A DNA stretch of 58,564 bases from Akkermansia muciniphila (lineage in GTDB: Bacteria > Verrucomicrobiota > Verrucomicrobiia > Verrucomicrobiales > V1-33), in contig CAMDJM010000026.1 in NCBI GenBank assembly GCA_945900785.1, positions 1-58,564 of the forward strand, in the 5' to 3' direction. Positions 43,876 to 51,836 of the stretch are shown here, one piece after another. The notes under the pieces are model-generated. The model made no database searches. It saw nothing but the letters and a program-made list of their open reading frames with translations, and was not told the origin of the DNA. The position numbers were made by a program, and so were the translations under genes. How positions within the stretch are numbered: position 1 is the stretch's first letter; the number at the start of each line of letters is the position of its first letter.

Positions 43876-46260
43876 ATGAAAGTCTCCTTCAACTGGCTCG
43901 CCGATCACCTCGACCTCTCCGCCCATTCCACCACCCAGCTTTCCGATCTCCTCACCTTTGCCGGGATCGAAGTCGAAGGCATCACCGAACGCGGGGTGCG
44001 CTCCGATTTCCTGATCGTCGGCAAGGTCGTCTCCTTTGTCCCGCACCCCAACGCCGACCGCCTCCGCCTTTGTCAGGTGGACGATGGCTCCGGCACCGCA
44101 CGCCAGATCGTCTGCGGGGCGAAAAACTTCGAACCCGGCGACAAAGTCCCCGTGGCCTTGCCCGGAGCGGTCCTGCCCGGAGGCTTTGTCATCAAGGAAA
44201 GTGAGCTGCGCGGCTCCCTCAGTCAGGGCATGATGTGCGCCGGGCGCGAAATCGGCTTCAGCGACGATGCCGATGGCCTGATGATTTTGCCAGCGGATGC
44301 GCCGATCGGCACGCCTATCCACAGCTACCTCGAAGTCGACACCATGCTCGAAGTCGAAGTCACCCCGAACCGCCCCGACCTCCTCTCCCACCTAGGCATG
44401 GCCCGCGAACTTGCCGCCCTCGCCCAATTGCCGCTGAAAGGTCAGGGGGACTACATCCTCTCCAGCGTAAAAACCCAGGTGGCGTCCCCTTCCGAAATCC
44501 AACTCGCCGACCTGGCCGGATGTTCGTTCTACACCGCCCGCCGCATCCGTGGCGTCAAGGTCGCCCCCAGCCCCGCCTGGCTGGTCCGCAAGCTCGAATC
44601 CATTGGCCTGCGCCCCATCAATAACATTGTCGATATCACCAACTACGTCCTCATGGAAATGGGCCAGCCCCTCCATGCCTTCGACGCCGCGAAACTCACC
44701 GGTGGCATCACGGTCCGCTCCGCCACTGAAGGCGAATCCTTCCTCGCCCTCGACGGCAAGGCCTGCACCCTGACCACCGCCGACCTTGTCATCGCCGACC
44801 CCACCGGCCCCGTCGCCCTCGCCGGCGTCATGGGCGGAGCGGAATCCGGCGTTACCGATGCCACCACCGACATCCTCCTGGAAGCCGCCTGGTTCCAGCC
44901 CTCCCGCGTCCGCCACACCAGCCGACGCCTCGCCATGATGTCGGATTCCTCCTATCGCTTCGAGCGCGGGGCCGATCCCTGCCAAACCATCGGGGCCAGC
45001 GACCTCGCCGTCCGCCTCATCCTGGAACTCGCCGGCGGCACCGCCGATCCTATCCTGCTCACCGCCGGCACCCCGCCCGTCCTCACCAGCCGCATCACGC
45101 TGGACCTCCCACGCACCCAGCGCCTGCTGGGCACCGCCCTCACCGAAGCCGAAGTCACCGGCATCCTGACACGTCTCAACCTCAAAGCGGAATCCCCCCT
45201 CACCTTCACCATCCCCGGCTACCGTCAGGACCTCCAACGCCCCGTTGACCTCATCGAGGAAATCGCCCGCGTCCATGGTATCGCCAACATTCCGTCCACC
45301 ACCGACGGCCAATTCGTCCCCGCCAGCCCGGCCGATGCCTTCTACGATTTCAAGATGGTCCTCCGCCAGCGCCTCACCGGCCAGGGCCTCTACGAAGCCC
45401 AGACCATCAAACTCATCTCCACTGCCCAAATCGAAGATGCGCTAGGGACCACCCCGCAGCTCCTCCCCGTCCTGCCGCTCCGCAATCCCCTGAGCGACGA
45501 CCACACCACCATGCGCCCCAGCCTCCTGCCAGGATTGCTGGGCACCGCCGCGCGGAACATCCGCATGGGCACCAGCAGCCTGCGCTTCTTCGAGACCGGC
45601 ACCGTCTTCGCCCGCACCCCGGATGGCAAAGCCATTGAAAAAGACGCCTTCGCCCTCCTGCTCTCCGGCCCGGTCAGCCCCGCCGCTTGGAACACCCCCA
45701 CCCCACGCCTCGCCGATCCCTCCGAACTCCGCGCCGTCCTCGACGCCCTCTGCCCTGGCGTTCCCGTCAAACTCAAACCCGTCCCTAACTCCCGGCTCCT
45801 CCTCGCCGCCCAGATCATCGTCAACGGCAAGCCCGTCGGCCTCTGCGGCCAGCTCCTCCCGGCCCGGGTCCGCGCCCTCGATAGCCGCCACCCCATCTAC
45901 GCCGCCGAGATCGACACCGCCCTCCTGCAAAAAGCCCTCACCCGCGAAGTCAAATTCGACGAAATCCCCCGCTTCCCCGCCATCACCCGCGACATCGCCC
46001 TCGAAGTCCCCGCCGACCTCGCCAACGGCAAACTCGAAGACTTCTTCACCACCCGCAAGGAACCCCTCCTCACCGGTGCCTCCCTCTTTGACGTCTTCGC
46101 CGACCCCACCGGCCAAAAGCTCGCCACCGGCAAAAAATCCCTCGCCTACACCCTAACCTACCGCGACTCCGGCAAAACCCTCTCCACCGCCGAAGTCGAC
46201 ACCGCCCACACCAAAGTCATGGCCGAACTGCTCAAGGCCCTGCCGGTGACGGTGCGGTAG
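43876..46260 (+). CDS. pheT: Phenylalanyl-tRNA synthetase beta subunit
   Basis: A 794-residue subunit with the complete domain order: N-terminal MKVSFNWLADHLDL, tRNA-binding OB fold (about residues 40-150, VGKVVSFVPHPNADRLRLCQVD), B3/B4 editing domain (LEVEVTPNRPDLLSHLGMARELAAL, ITNYVLMEMGQPLHAFD), B5 (TLDLPRTQRLLG), the catalytic-like core (LPLRNPLSDDHTTMRPSLLPGLL) and the C-terminal anticodon-binding FDX-ACB domain (FDEIPRFPAITRDIALEV). It is separated from pheS by the repeat-bounded cassette and so may need its own promoter. Confidence 0.96.
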   Translation: MKVSFNWLADHLDLSAHSTTQLSDLLTFAGIEVEGITERGVRSDFLIVGKVVSFVPHPNADRLRLCQVDDGSGTARQIVCGAKNFEPGDKVPVALPGAVLPGGFVIKESELRGSLSQGMMCAGREIGFSDDADGLMILPADAPIGTPIHSYLEVDTMLEVEVTPNRPDLLSHLGMARELAALAQLPLKGQGDYILSSVKTQVASPSEIQLADLAGCSFYTARRIRGVKVAPSPAWLVRKLESIGLRPINNIVDITNYVLMEMGQPLHAFDAAKLTGGITVRSATEGESFLALDGKACTLTTADLVIADPTGPVALAGVMGGAESGVTDATTDILLEAAWFQPSRVRHTSRRLAMMSDSSYRFERGADPCQTIGASDLAVRLILELAGGTADPILLTAGTPPVLTSRITLDLPRTQRLLGTALTEAEVTGILTRLNLKAESPLTFTIPGYRQDLQRPVDLIEEIARVHGIANIPSTTDGQFVPASPADAFYDFKMVLRQRLTGQGLYEAQTIKLISTAQIEDALGTTPQLLPVLPLRNPLSDDHTTMRPSLLPGLLGTAARNIRMGTSSLRFFETGTVFARTPDGKAIEKDAFALLLSGPVSPAAWNTPTPRLADPSELRAVLDALCPGVPVKLKPVPNSRLLLAAQIIVNGKPVGLCGQLLPARVRALDSRHPIYAAEIDTALLQKALTREVKFDEIPRFPAITRDIALEVPADLANGKLEDFFTTRKEPLLTGASLFDVFADPTGQKLATGKKSLAYTLTYRDSGKTLSTAEVDTAHTKVMAELLKALPVTVR

Positions 46261-46391
46261 ACGAAGGAGCAAAGTTTGACGCTGAGCGAGGAAATCATTC
46301 CAGAAGTGCTGGGTGCCGTGAAAGCCTTGGGAGTGGAGGTGCAGCCTCTGGTGGACTGCCACGGGTGAACCTGAGACAGTCTGCGCGGAGG

Positions 46392-46505
46392 AGTTATTAA
46401 TTCTACTTTGTTATGTTCCCCGTGGCGCAGGCTTCCAGCCTGTGCGGCCAGTGGGCTTCCAGCCCGCTGATTCCCCGACGTAATTAACAAAGTAGAATTA
46501 ATTAC
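46392..46505. mobile_element. MITE-like element with about 21-base terminal inverted repeats
   Basis: TTAATTCTACTTTGTTA (46396-46412) and its exact reverse complement (46485-46501) face each other; one mismatch extends the repeat to 21 bases. The interior holds two GC palindromes centred on GGCTTCCAGCC-like strings. There is no coding capacity. A/T-rich ends around a GC-rich interior, in a 269-base gap between pheT and a minus-strand gene, suggest a non-autonomous element. Confidence 0.5.
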
Positions 46506-46529
46506 CGCAAAAAAAGATGACCGGCATCC

Positions 46530-47003
46530 TTAATCAAACGCCCGTGGATTCTCCAAAAGCCGCTGCAAAGCCATGGCATCCAACCGGTCTTTTTCCCTGA
46601 CGGACCTTCCTTTCCACCCGATCAGGGCAGCCTTGGAGGCAAAGGCAATGGCATGCCCCCGGATGGAGAAAATGTCAGCATCCTGGAGGATGTCACCATA
46701 GTGTTTGCCATCCATGACTGTGAAGAGATCCATCTGACAGGATTCCACTTCCTCGACGATCCGGATGGCGCCTTCTTCGTCGGTAAAATCCCCCAGCGAA
46801 AGCTCCCTCGCGAAGCCTTCTCCGTAATTTCCAAGCGCGTCGAGAAGACGCTGCAGGTTATGTGCTGAATCTTTTAGGAGCAGCTCCACATCCTCGGTAA
46901 AGCGGACATATCCCTGCATCGACACCGCGACTACCCCGACCACGATGAACTTCACCTTGGCCTCAGCGTGCAGGACCAACCGTTTTTCGAACGGGGGTTT
47001 CAT
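46530..47003 (-). CDS. Nucleotidyltransferase-fold protein (AbiEii/DUF6036-like), degenerate
   Basis: A 157-residue protein. FIVVGVVAVSMQGYVRFTEDVELLL resembles the GGxAxxxHGxxRxTxDxDL core of minimal nucleotidyltransferases, but the usual GG is VG and only part of the acidic motif is clear. A C-terminal helix AFASKAALIGWKGRSVREKDRLDAMALQRL matches the DUF6036/AbiEii end. The start at 47003 begins MKPPFEKRLVLHAEAKVKFI. No cognate antitoxin gene is adjacent. Possibly a decayed toxin or housekeeping NTase. Confidence 0.6.
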   Translation of the reverse strand: MKPPFEKRLVLHAEAKVKFIVVGVVAVSMQGYVRFTEDVELLLKDSAHNLQRLLDALGNYGEGFARELSLGDFTDEEGAIRIVEEVESCQMDLFTVMDGKHYGDILQDADIFSIRGHAIAFASKAALIGWKGRSVREKDRLDAMALQRLLENPRAFD

Positions 47004-47080
47004 CGTCAGGGGGTGGGGACCAGGTGCCACCCCGGAGCATTTGGGCGTTCCAGCGGAGCATTTCGAGGCGCTGGAGGACC

Positions 47081-47100
47081 GGCAGCCGGGAAAGGCTGCC
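47081..47100. repeat. Small perfect hairpin, GGCAGCC-GGGAAA-GGCTGCC
   Basis: A seven-base-pair stem with a six-base loop between the NTase-like and CSD-DUF1294 genes. It resembles REP-type spacer palindromes rather than a terminator, as no T-run follows. Confidence 0.4.
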
Positions 47101-47256
47101 ACCTACTTTTCTCTGGAGCGGCTCCCGCAAGGGTCTGACACGATGCACCCGTCCCTCCCATGCAACGGCCTCCCGCGCTGACCCTCACAATCCGGGACGA
47201 AACGATTGCAAATGTTACCAAATTCTGTCATTTTTTCCTCCTCTTTCCGCAGTCCC

Positions 47257-47889
47257 ATGCCCCGCCCCTCCCTCACTCCTCAACAATTCCAGGAAGCCCG
47301 CGTCACCCATTGGGACACCAGAAAAGGCTTTGGTTATTTGGGAGAAGGGCGGGACCGGATCTTTCTCCACCGCCGGGATTTCGTCAGGTGGCAGGGCCCT
47401 CCTGCTGTAGGCGACCGCATCCGTTTTATCGCCGGCACCGATGGGTCGGGCCGCCGCTGCGCCACCCAAGCCGAATTCATGAGGCTCCTTCCGCGAATAC
47501 AATTAGGGCCTGTCTTCCTGCTGGCCCTGCTGTTGATCGTCCCCCTCACCGCCGCGTGGGTATACGGCCTGACATCCCTGCCATGGCTGGGCATCTTCAC
47601 CTTCATTAACCTGATCACCTGGCTCTGCTACGCTGCCGACAAACGCCGCGCCCAAGCCGGCCAATGGCGCATCCCGGAATCCACCCTGCACCTCATGGAA
47701 GTGGCGGCTGGCTGGCCGGCCGCCCTCCTCGCCCAACGCTGGCTGAGGCACAAAAGCACCAAAAATTCCTATCAGACCGTCTTCTGGCTGATTGTAGGAC
47801 TCTACCAAGCGGCTGCTTACGATTCTCTCCACCGTTGGAAATATTCCCTGATGGCTTGGACGCAGATTACCAAGGCCATCGGCAACTGA
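47257..47889 (+). CDS. Cold-shock domain/DUF1294 membrane protein
   Basis: A 210-residue protein. An N-terminal cold-shock-like domain (about residues 10-65) has VTHWDTRKGFGYLGEG and RIFLHRRDF. Membrane helices follow (VFLLALLLIVPLTAAWVYG, then IFTFINLITWLCYAADKRRAQ), and the DUF1294 block WRIPESTLHLMEVAAGWPAAL ends near FWLIVGLYQAAAY. This CSD-DUF1294 fusion is known in several phyla; the function is unknown. ATG 47257 follows a CA-rich leader without a Shine-Dalgarno sequence. Confidence 0.88.
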   Translation: MPRPSLTPQQFQEARVTHWDTRKGFGYLGEGRDRIFLHRRDFVRWQGPPAVGDRIRFIAGTDGSGRRCATQAEFMRLLPRIQLGPVFLLALLLIVPLTAAWVYGLTSLPWLGIFTFINLITWLCYAADKRRAQAGQWRIPESTLHLMEVAAGWPAALLAQRWLRHKSTKNSYQTVFWLIVGLYQAAAYDSLHRWKYSLMAWTQITKAIGN

Positions 47890-47990
47890 TGGTCTAAAGC
47901 GCCGCCGCTCCACCTCCTCATCCCAGCCCTAGCCCCAAGTAGCTGGAGAACCTGTTTGACCGCCCTGAAAAAGGCACTATAGATTATCGC

Positions 47991-48209
47991 GTGATCACAG
48001 AAGTCAATCCCGACGACCCCGCTGCCGCCCGTGTGGTGGGGCGGCGGGTGAAACCGTCTCCGCTGAAGGTGGTGCCGGGCGAGATCGAACACGCCCGCGA
48101 ATGGCGCAAGGCGTTCCCCACCCCTTTTGTGCCGAAGGGCCTCTATCGATTCAAAACCCATGAAGCCGCCGACGAATGGATGTGGAAGATGATCACCCGC
48201 CCGAAATAG
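47991..48209 (+). CDS. Small protein upstream of nucleotidyltransferase, antitoxin-like position
   Basis: A 72-residue protein from a GTG start, reading ITEVNPDDPAAARVVGRRV and ending FKTHEAADEWMWKMITRPK. I do not recognise the family, but the C-terminal pattern (YRFKTHEAADEW) recurs in small proteins preceding AbiEii-like nucleotidyltransferases. It overlaps the next gene by 34 bases, as in toxin-antitoxin pairs. Function inferred from position only. Confidence 0.65.
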   Translation: MITEVNPDDPAAARVVGRRVKPSPLKVVPGEIEHAREWRKAFPTPFVPKGLYRFKTHEAADEWMWKMITRPK

Positions 48210-48700
48210 GCTTGGAGGAGGCCCGGCAGCCTACCCTGACCGACTTGGTTTCCCTGTGCCGGGAACTCAACGACCGGAATGCGCTATACATTGTGATCGG
48301 TGGTTTTGCCATCCGTGCCGCCGGCTACGACCGCACCACCATGGACGTGGATCTGCTCATCGCGACGGACCTGGACAACGAAGCCCGCGTCGTCGCCGCC
48401 CTCGCCACCTTGCCGGACCAAGCCATCCTCGAAATGGAACCCGGCGAAGTCGAAGCCTACACCGTCGTCCGGGTTGGCGACGAAATTGTAGTGGACCTCA
48501 TGAAATCCGCCTGCGGCATCGACTACGCCGAAGCCTCCCGCGAAATCGACTATCACGAAATCAATGGAGTCCGCATCCCCTTTGCGTCCCCCCGCCTCCT
48601 CTGGCGCATGAAGGTCAAAACCCACCGCGAAAAGGACGCCGCCGACCTCTTCTTCCTGCGCCGCCTCCTTGCCGCCAAAGGAATTCCGCTCCCGGAATAG
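48176..48700 (+). CDS. Nucleotidyltransferase (AbiEii/DUF6036-type), possible toxin
   Basis: A 174-residue protein with a clear minimal-nucleotidyltransferase core: YIVIGGFAIRAAGYDRTTMDVDLLI (GG, R and the D-x-D pair), then EIVVDLMKSACG with the third acidic residue and RLLWRMKVKTHREKDAADLFFL, the typical end. It overlaps the upstream small gene by 34 bases. The pair resembles AbiE/MenAT-type modules, in which the NTase modifies tRNA, but targets cannot be inferred here. Confidence 0.8.
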   Translation: MDVEDDHPPEIGLEEARQPTLTDLVSLCRELNDRNALYIVIGGFAIRAAGYDRTTMDVDLLIATDLDNEARVVAALATLPDQAILEMEPGEVEAYTVVRVGDEIVVDLMKSACGIDYAEASREIDYHEINGVRIPFASPRLLWRMKVKTHREKDAADLFFLRRLLAAKGIPLPE

Positions 48701-48734
48701 GGTGGCTGCCTGCGGATTGAATCCGGCTGGGAAT

Positions 48735-50168
48735 CTACCGCCGCCAAGCAGTAACGAAGAGCAGGATTCTGCGATTGGGATTTCCGGCTGGTGGGGCCTC
48801 CGGGGAAACCATTTTGAGAGATGCTGGAGGCATGGCCTCATAGCTAGCGATCAAAGCGGGCTGGCCGTCTTTCACCAGGACACGGTTTCCACTTTTGATG
48901 GTGGCAAAGCGGGGCTGGGTCGTGAACCCGTTGCCTTGGCCGTGGGGTTGGATGCCGACGAGGCGGCAGATCTCCGGAGAGCTGTTGAGTTCCAGCGTGA
49001 TCCCATCATCCGAGGCCACGGCTTCAACTTCGGCGGTGGTTCCGAGATTTTTGAATTCGAAGCACTGAGAGAAGGTAGGAGTCGGCCAGAATATCGGACG
49101 TGTGATTGCAGGGGCCGGGACTGGCGTGGGCAGCTCAATGATGGTTTGTGGGAGAGTTGGTGGATCGAATTCCGTCGGATTGGGAAACTCCAGCACAGAC
49201 TCCAATTTGGATTTCTGACCGCCCCGCACGAGCAGGTAGGCGGACTCAAAGAGGGTAGCCTTGCCAGAGTCCAGCAGTGCTTGAGCCGCAGTGCGGAGAC
49301 CCTCTGTTTGGCCGGAAGCAGGTATGCTATCCATCAATTGATCGGCGTCGGCAGCATCCAGCTCGACCCATTCGTAGAGCACTCCGATTTCCTTGATGGA
49401 TGATGAATCCAAGAGCAGCGGCGGACCATGCCCATCAATAAATGCTTTGAGGAAAACCAGCACGCGTTCCTCTGCCATTGGTTGGGCTGCGGTGCCGGGT
49501 CCGGGCACCGCCGGACGCAGCAGGGCAACCAGCTTCCATGAGTCGTGTTCACACAGGGCCTGAGCAAATAGGGCACAACGCTGAAAGACGGGTTGGATGA
49601 TTTCAGCGATACCCTGCCCCCAAACCTTATCACCGGCATGGGTCGTCCAGGTGGCCGCAAGATTCAAGTCCGCATACCGGGAGCTGTCGTCCACAGTGGG
49701 TTCGATCTCCAGGTCGAATCCAAGTTCCTTGGTTTCGAAATTGGTTGGTTCTGCTTTTTTGAAGTCTCCCTGAAGGACATTGCCGCCCTGCACCACGACC
49801 TTTGTGGACACCTCCGGGGGGTCGTATTCGGTCGGATAGGGGAAATGCCGCAGGGTGCCTGTTTTGGCCTTTAGTCCGCTGGTGGTGTTGAAGAATTGTT
49901 GCTGCAGGAGCTTGCCTTTGCCGACGGCCACAAGCTGTTGCGCGGATTCGTGAATCGCGTTGCCGGACTGCGGACTGGAAGAAGTGAGGGCCCTGATCAG
50001 GCGGTTCGCTTCAGCGTGGGGCAAGGCGATCCATTCGCAGGATACCCTCAATTGTGGCGCGGGTTGGGACGTTTGATTGGGCTGGGCCCGGAGCAGCGAG
50101 TGCGCCGACAGGGCAACCAACATCAGGACGCCCAGGGAGACCAGCCATTTAGTTGGAGATAATTTCAC
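48735..50168 (-). CDS. Secretin-derived module protein D (two tandem modules)
   Basis: A 477-residue exported protein. The GTG at 50168 is favoured because it yields a signal peptide (MKLSPTKWLVSLGVLMLVALSA, ending near LLRAQ); longer in-frame extensions overlap the neighbouring gene. Two modules follow: the first with LKAKTGTLRHFPYPTEYDPPE and LGFDLEIEPTVDD, the second with RGGQKSKLESVLEFPNPTEF, FEFKNLGTTAEVEAVASDD and RRILLFVTAWRR. It lies 19 bases after 50188-51636, same strand, so they form an operon. Related to 38607-40628. Confidence 0.6.
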   Translation of the reverse strand: MKLSPTKWLVSLGVLMLVALSAHSLLRAQPNQTSQPAPQLRVSCEWIALPHAEANRLIRALTSSSPQSGNAIHESAQQLVAVGKGKLLQQQFFNTTSGLKAKTGTLRHFPYPTEYDPPEVSTKVVVQGGNVLQGDFKKAEPTNFETKELGFDLEIEPTVDDSSRYADLNLAATWTTHAGDKVWGQGIAEIIQPVFQRCALFAQALCEHDSWKLVALLRPAVPGPGTAAQPMAEERVLVFLKAFIDGHGPPLLLDSSSIKEIGVLYEWVELDAADADQLMDSIPASGQTEGLRTAAQALLDSGKATLFESAYLLVRGGQKSKLESVLEFPNPTEFDPPTLPQTIIELPTPVPAPAITRPIFWPTPTFSQCFEFKNLGTTAEVEAVASDDGITLELNSSPEICRLVGIQPHGQGNGFTTQPRFATIKSGNRVLVKDGQPALIASYEAMPPASLKMVSPEAPPAGNPNRRILLFVTAWRR

Positions 50169-50187
50169 GCGGATAACTGGTTGGGGC

Positions 50188-51636
50188 TCAAGGGAGGACG
50201 GTGAAAAAGACAAGAAGTGCTTTCTCAGGGATTTTTTCGACGGAAGGACCACGCAAGAGTCCCAAAGACGCGGGGGGCGGTGCATCCATTTTGGCGATGA
50301 GGCAGGGTTGGCGGGCGATCAATAACCCGGAAAAGCCAGCCGGGCATTCCACCGTCTCCAGCCGCTGATTCTCCTGCGTGCCATCGCCGTGGCATCGGAT
50401 GTCCAGCAGACGGACCATTCGGGCCTGCGTGTAAATGGAAAAGGGGCCTTCGTTCCTGACGCAAGTCAGCTCACTCTCCACATCAATCCCGGTCGGCACC
50501 AATTGGAAGGTTTCCGGAGTCCCAGGCATATTGCCAAAGAACAGGCGTTCGTATTTTTGGATGGGGGGCGGGATTTGGATAGCAGGCGGGATTGTCCCCT
50601 GCATTTGACCGCCACCCTGGGGCGGACCGAATTCAGCGCCATTTCCGATTTCGGTAACCGAACGGGTATTGGATTTCTGACCACTGCGCAGGATCTGGTA
50701 GGTCGTCTCCAGCAGGCTGGCTTGGCCCTTGCCGATCCGATCCTGAAGATCATTTCTGAGGGCTCCGGACTGTTCCCCGGCCGGATACCTGGCGAGGAGA
50801 GCGGCAGCGTCCGTCTGGCTGACTTCGATCCATTCGTAAAGCAAACCGGCAGCAGGCGGAGTTTTAGCGTCCTTGGCTTTCGCCCGCGGGCTTGTTTTGG
50901 TGGCGGGTGCGGCAGGCTCTTCCCACAGCGCCCGGATAAAGGTCAGGACCCGATCCGGCACGAACGAGCCGCCGACTCCTTCGGCTGCTGGATTGGGCCG
51001 CCGAAGGAGGGTGGCCAAGGTCCATTCCCCTCTCCGGAGCGGAAACTTGCTGTCAAATTGGCAGTGATGAAAGATGGGCTGTTTGATTTCAGCGTAGTCC
51101 CGGCTCCAGGCATGTTCAGCGGTGAGGCTGCTCCAGGAATGGGAAAGATTCAATTCCACCCAACCGGAACCGGGATCGCCGGACACTTCCGCACTGGTAG
51201 TCCAGCCCAGGTATTTGAATTCAAATGATTGCGGCGTGGGAGGGGTATACAAAGGCTTCACCACTTCCGGGGGACCGGGGTTGGTGATCAGGCCCAACAT
51301 GACAGAATCGAATTGGGTAGGGTAGGGATACTCCTGAATGGATTCGGATTGACTCTTTTGGCCCAGGGGAATCGTGAGAAACTGCCGGTGCAGGCGTTTT
51401 GCCTGACCGGCGGCCACACTCCGGAGAGCGGTTTCCCGTGCTTTTGAACCTCCCGCAAAGGCTCCGTCCATGCCCCGGATCAAGGCATTCGCCTGATCCT
51501 GCGGGATTTCGATGGAATCGATATCAAGCCGGACCTGCACGATAAAATCCTGTGCCGGGGCCGAATCCTCCCCGCCCGTGGCATGACCGGGCGGAGCAAA
51601 TGGGTCCCGCTGGGCGAACAGGCGGCCGGGCCCCAA
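50188..51636 (-). CDS. Secretin-derived module protein C (two modules; signal peptide interrupted by a stop)
   Basis: A 482-residue reading frame from a TTG at 51636, with two tandem modules: LGQKSQSESIQEYPYPTQFD with FEFKYLGWTTSAEVSG, then RSGQKSNTRSVTEIGNGAEF and ALLVFFTVLP. Upstream in the same frame, ATG at 51678 begins MRCSSLYVIAALV, an obvious signal peptide start, but TAG (51637-51639) follows, and the frame resumes LGPGRLFAQRDPFAPP. The signal peptide is therefore split by one amber codon. Either a disabling mutation, read-through, or a sequencing error. Confidence 0.6.
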   Translation of the reverse strand: MGPGRLFAQRDPFAPPGHATGGEDSAPAQDFIVQVRLDIDSIEIPQDQANALIRGMDGAFAGGSKARETALRSVAAGQAKRLHRQFLTIPLGQKSQSESIQEYPYPTQFDSVMLGLITNPGPPEVVKPLYTPPTPQSFEFKYLGWTTSAEVSGDPGSGWVELNLSHSWSSLTAEHAWSRDYAEIKQPIFHHCQFDSKFPLRRGEWTLATLLRRPNPAAEGVGGSFVPDRVLTFIRALWEEPAAPATKTSPRAKAKDAKTPPAAGLLYEWIEVSQTDAAALLARYPAGEQSGALRNDLQDRIGKGQASLLETTYQILRSGQKSNTRSVTEIGNGAEFGPPQGGGQMQGTIPPAIQIPPPIQKYERLFFGNMPGTPETFQLVPTGIDVESELTCVRNEGPFSIYTQARMVRLLDIRCHGDGTQENQRLETVECPAGFSGLLIARQPCLIAKMDAPPPASLGLLRGPSVEKIPEKALLVFFTVLP

Positions 51637-51678
51637 CTACACCAGGGCAGCGATCACGTAAAGGGAGGAGCAGCGCAT
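51637..51678 (-). other. Signal-peptide start and in-frame amber codon of protein C
   Basis: ATG at 51676-51678, thirteen sense codons including a hydrophobic run, then TAG at 51637-51639, in frame with the downstream gene. Restoring this codon gives a normal signal peptide followed by AQRDPF. Confidence 0.65.
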
Positions 51679-51836
51679 CCCTTAACTTACCATGGCATGG
51701 CTGGTCTGTCATTCTTAAGATAGGGAAAATCGATTGAAACGAATCCTTCGCTTTGCCAAGGATGTTCGCCTGACACGCTCCAGGACCAGAATGCTTCCGG
51801 ATCAGAATAGGTTGGGCTTCCCTCCAGCCATTCAAA

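Noticed and set aside
43786..44204. Continuation of the unshifted GxxExxY frame over the pheT start
   Set aside because: The sequence after the frameshift is arginine/proline-rich and overlaps pheT in another frame; it is read-through nonsense.
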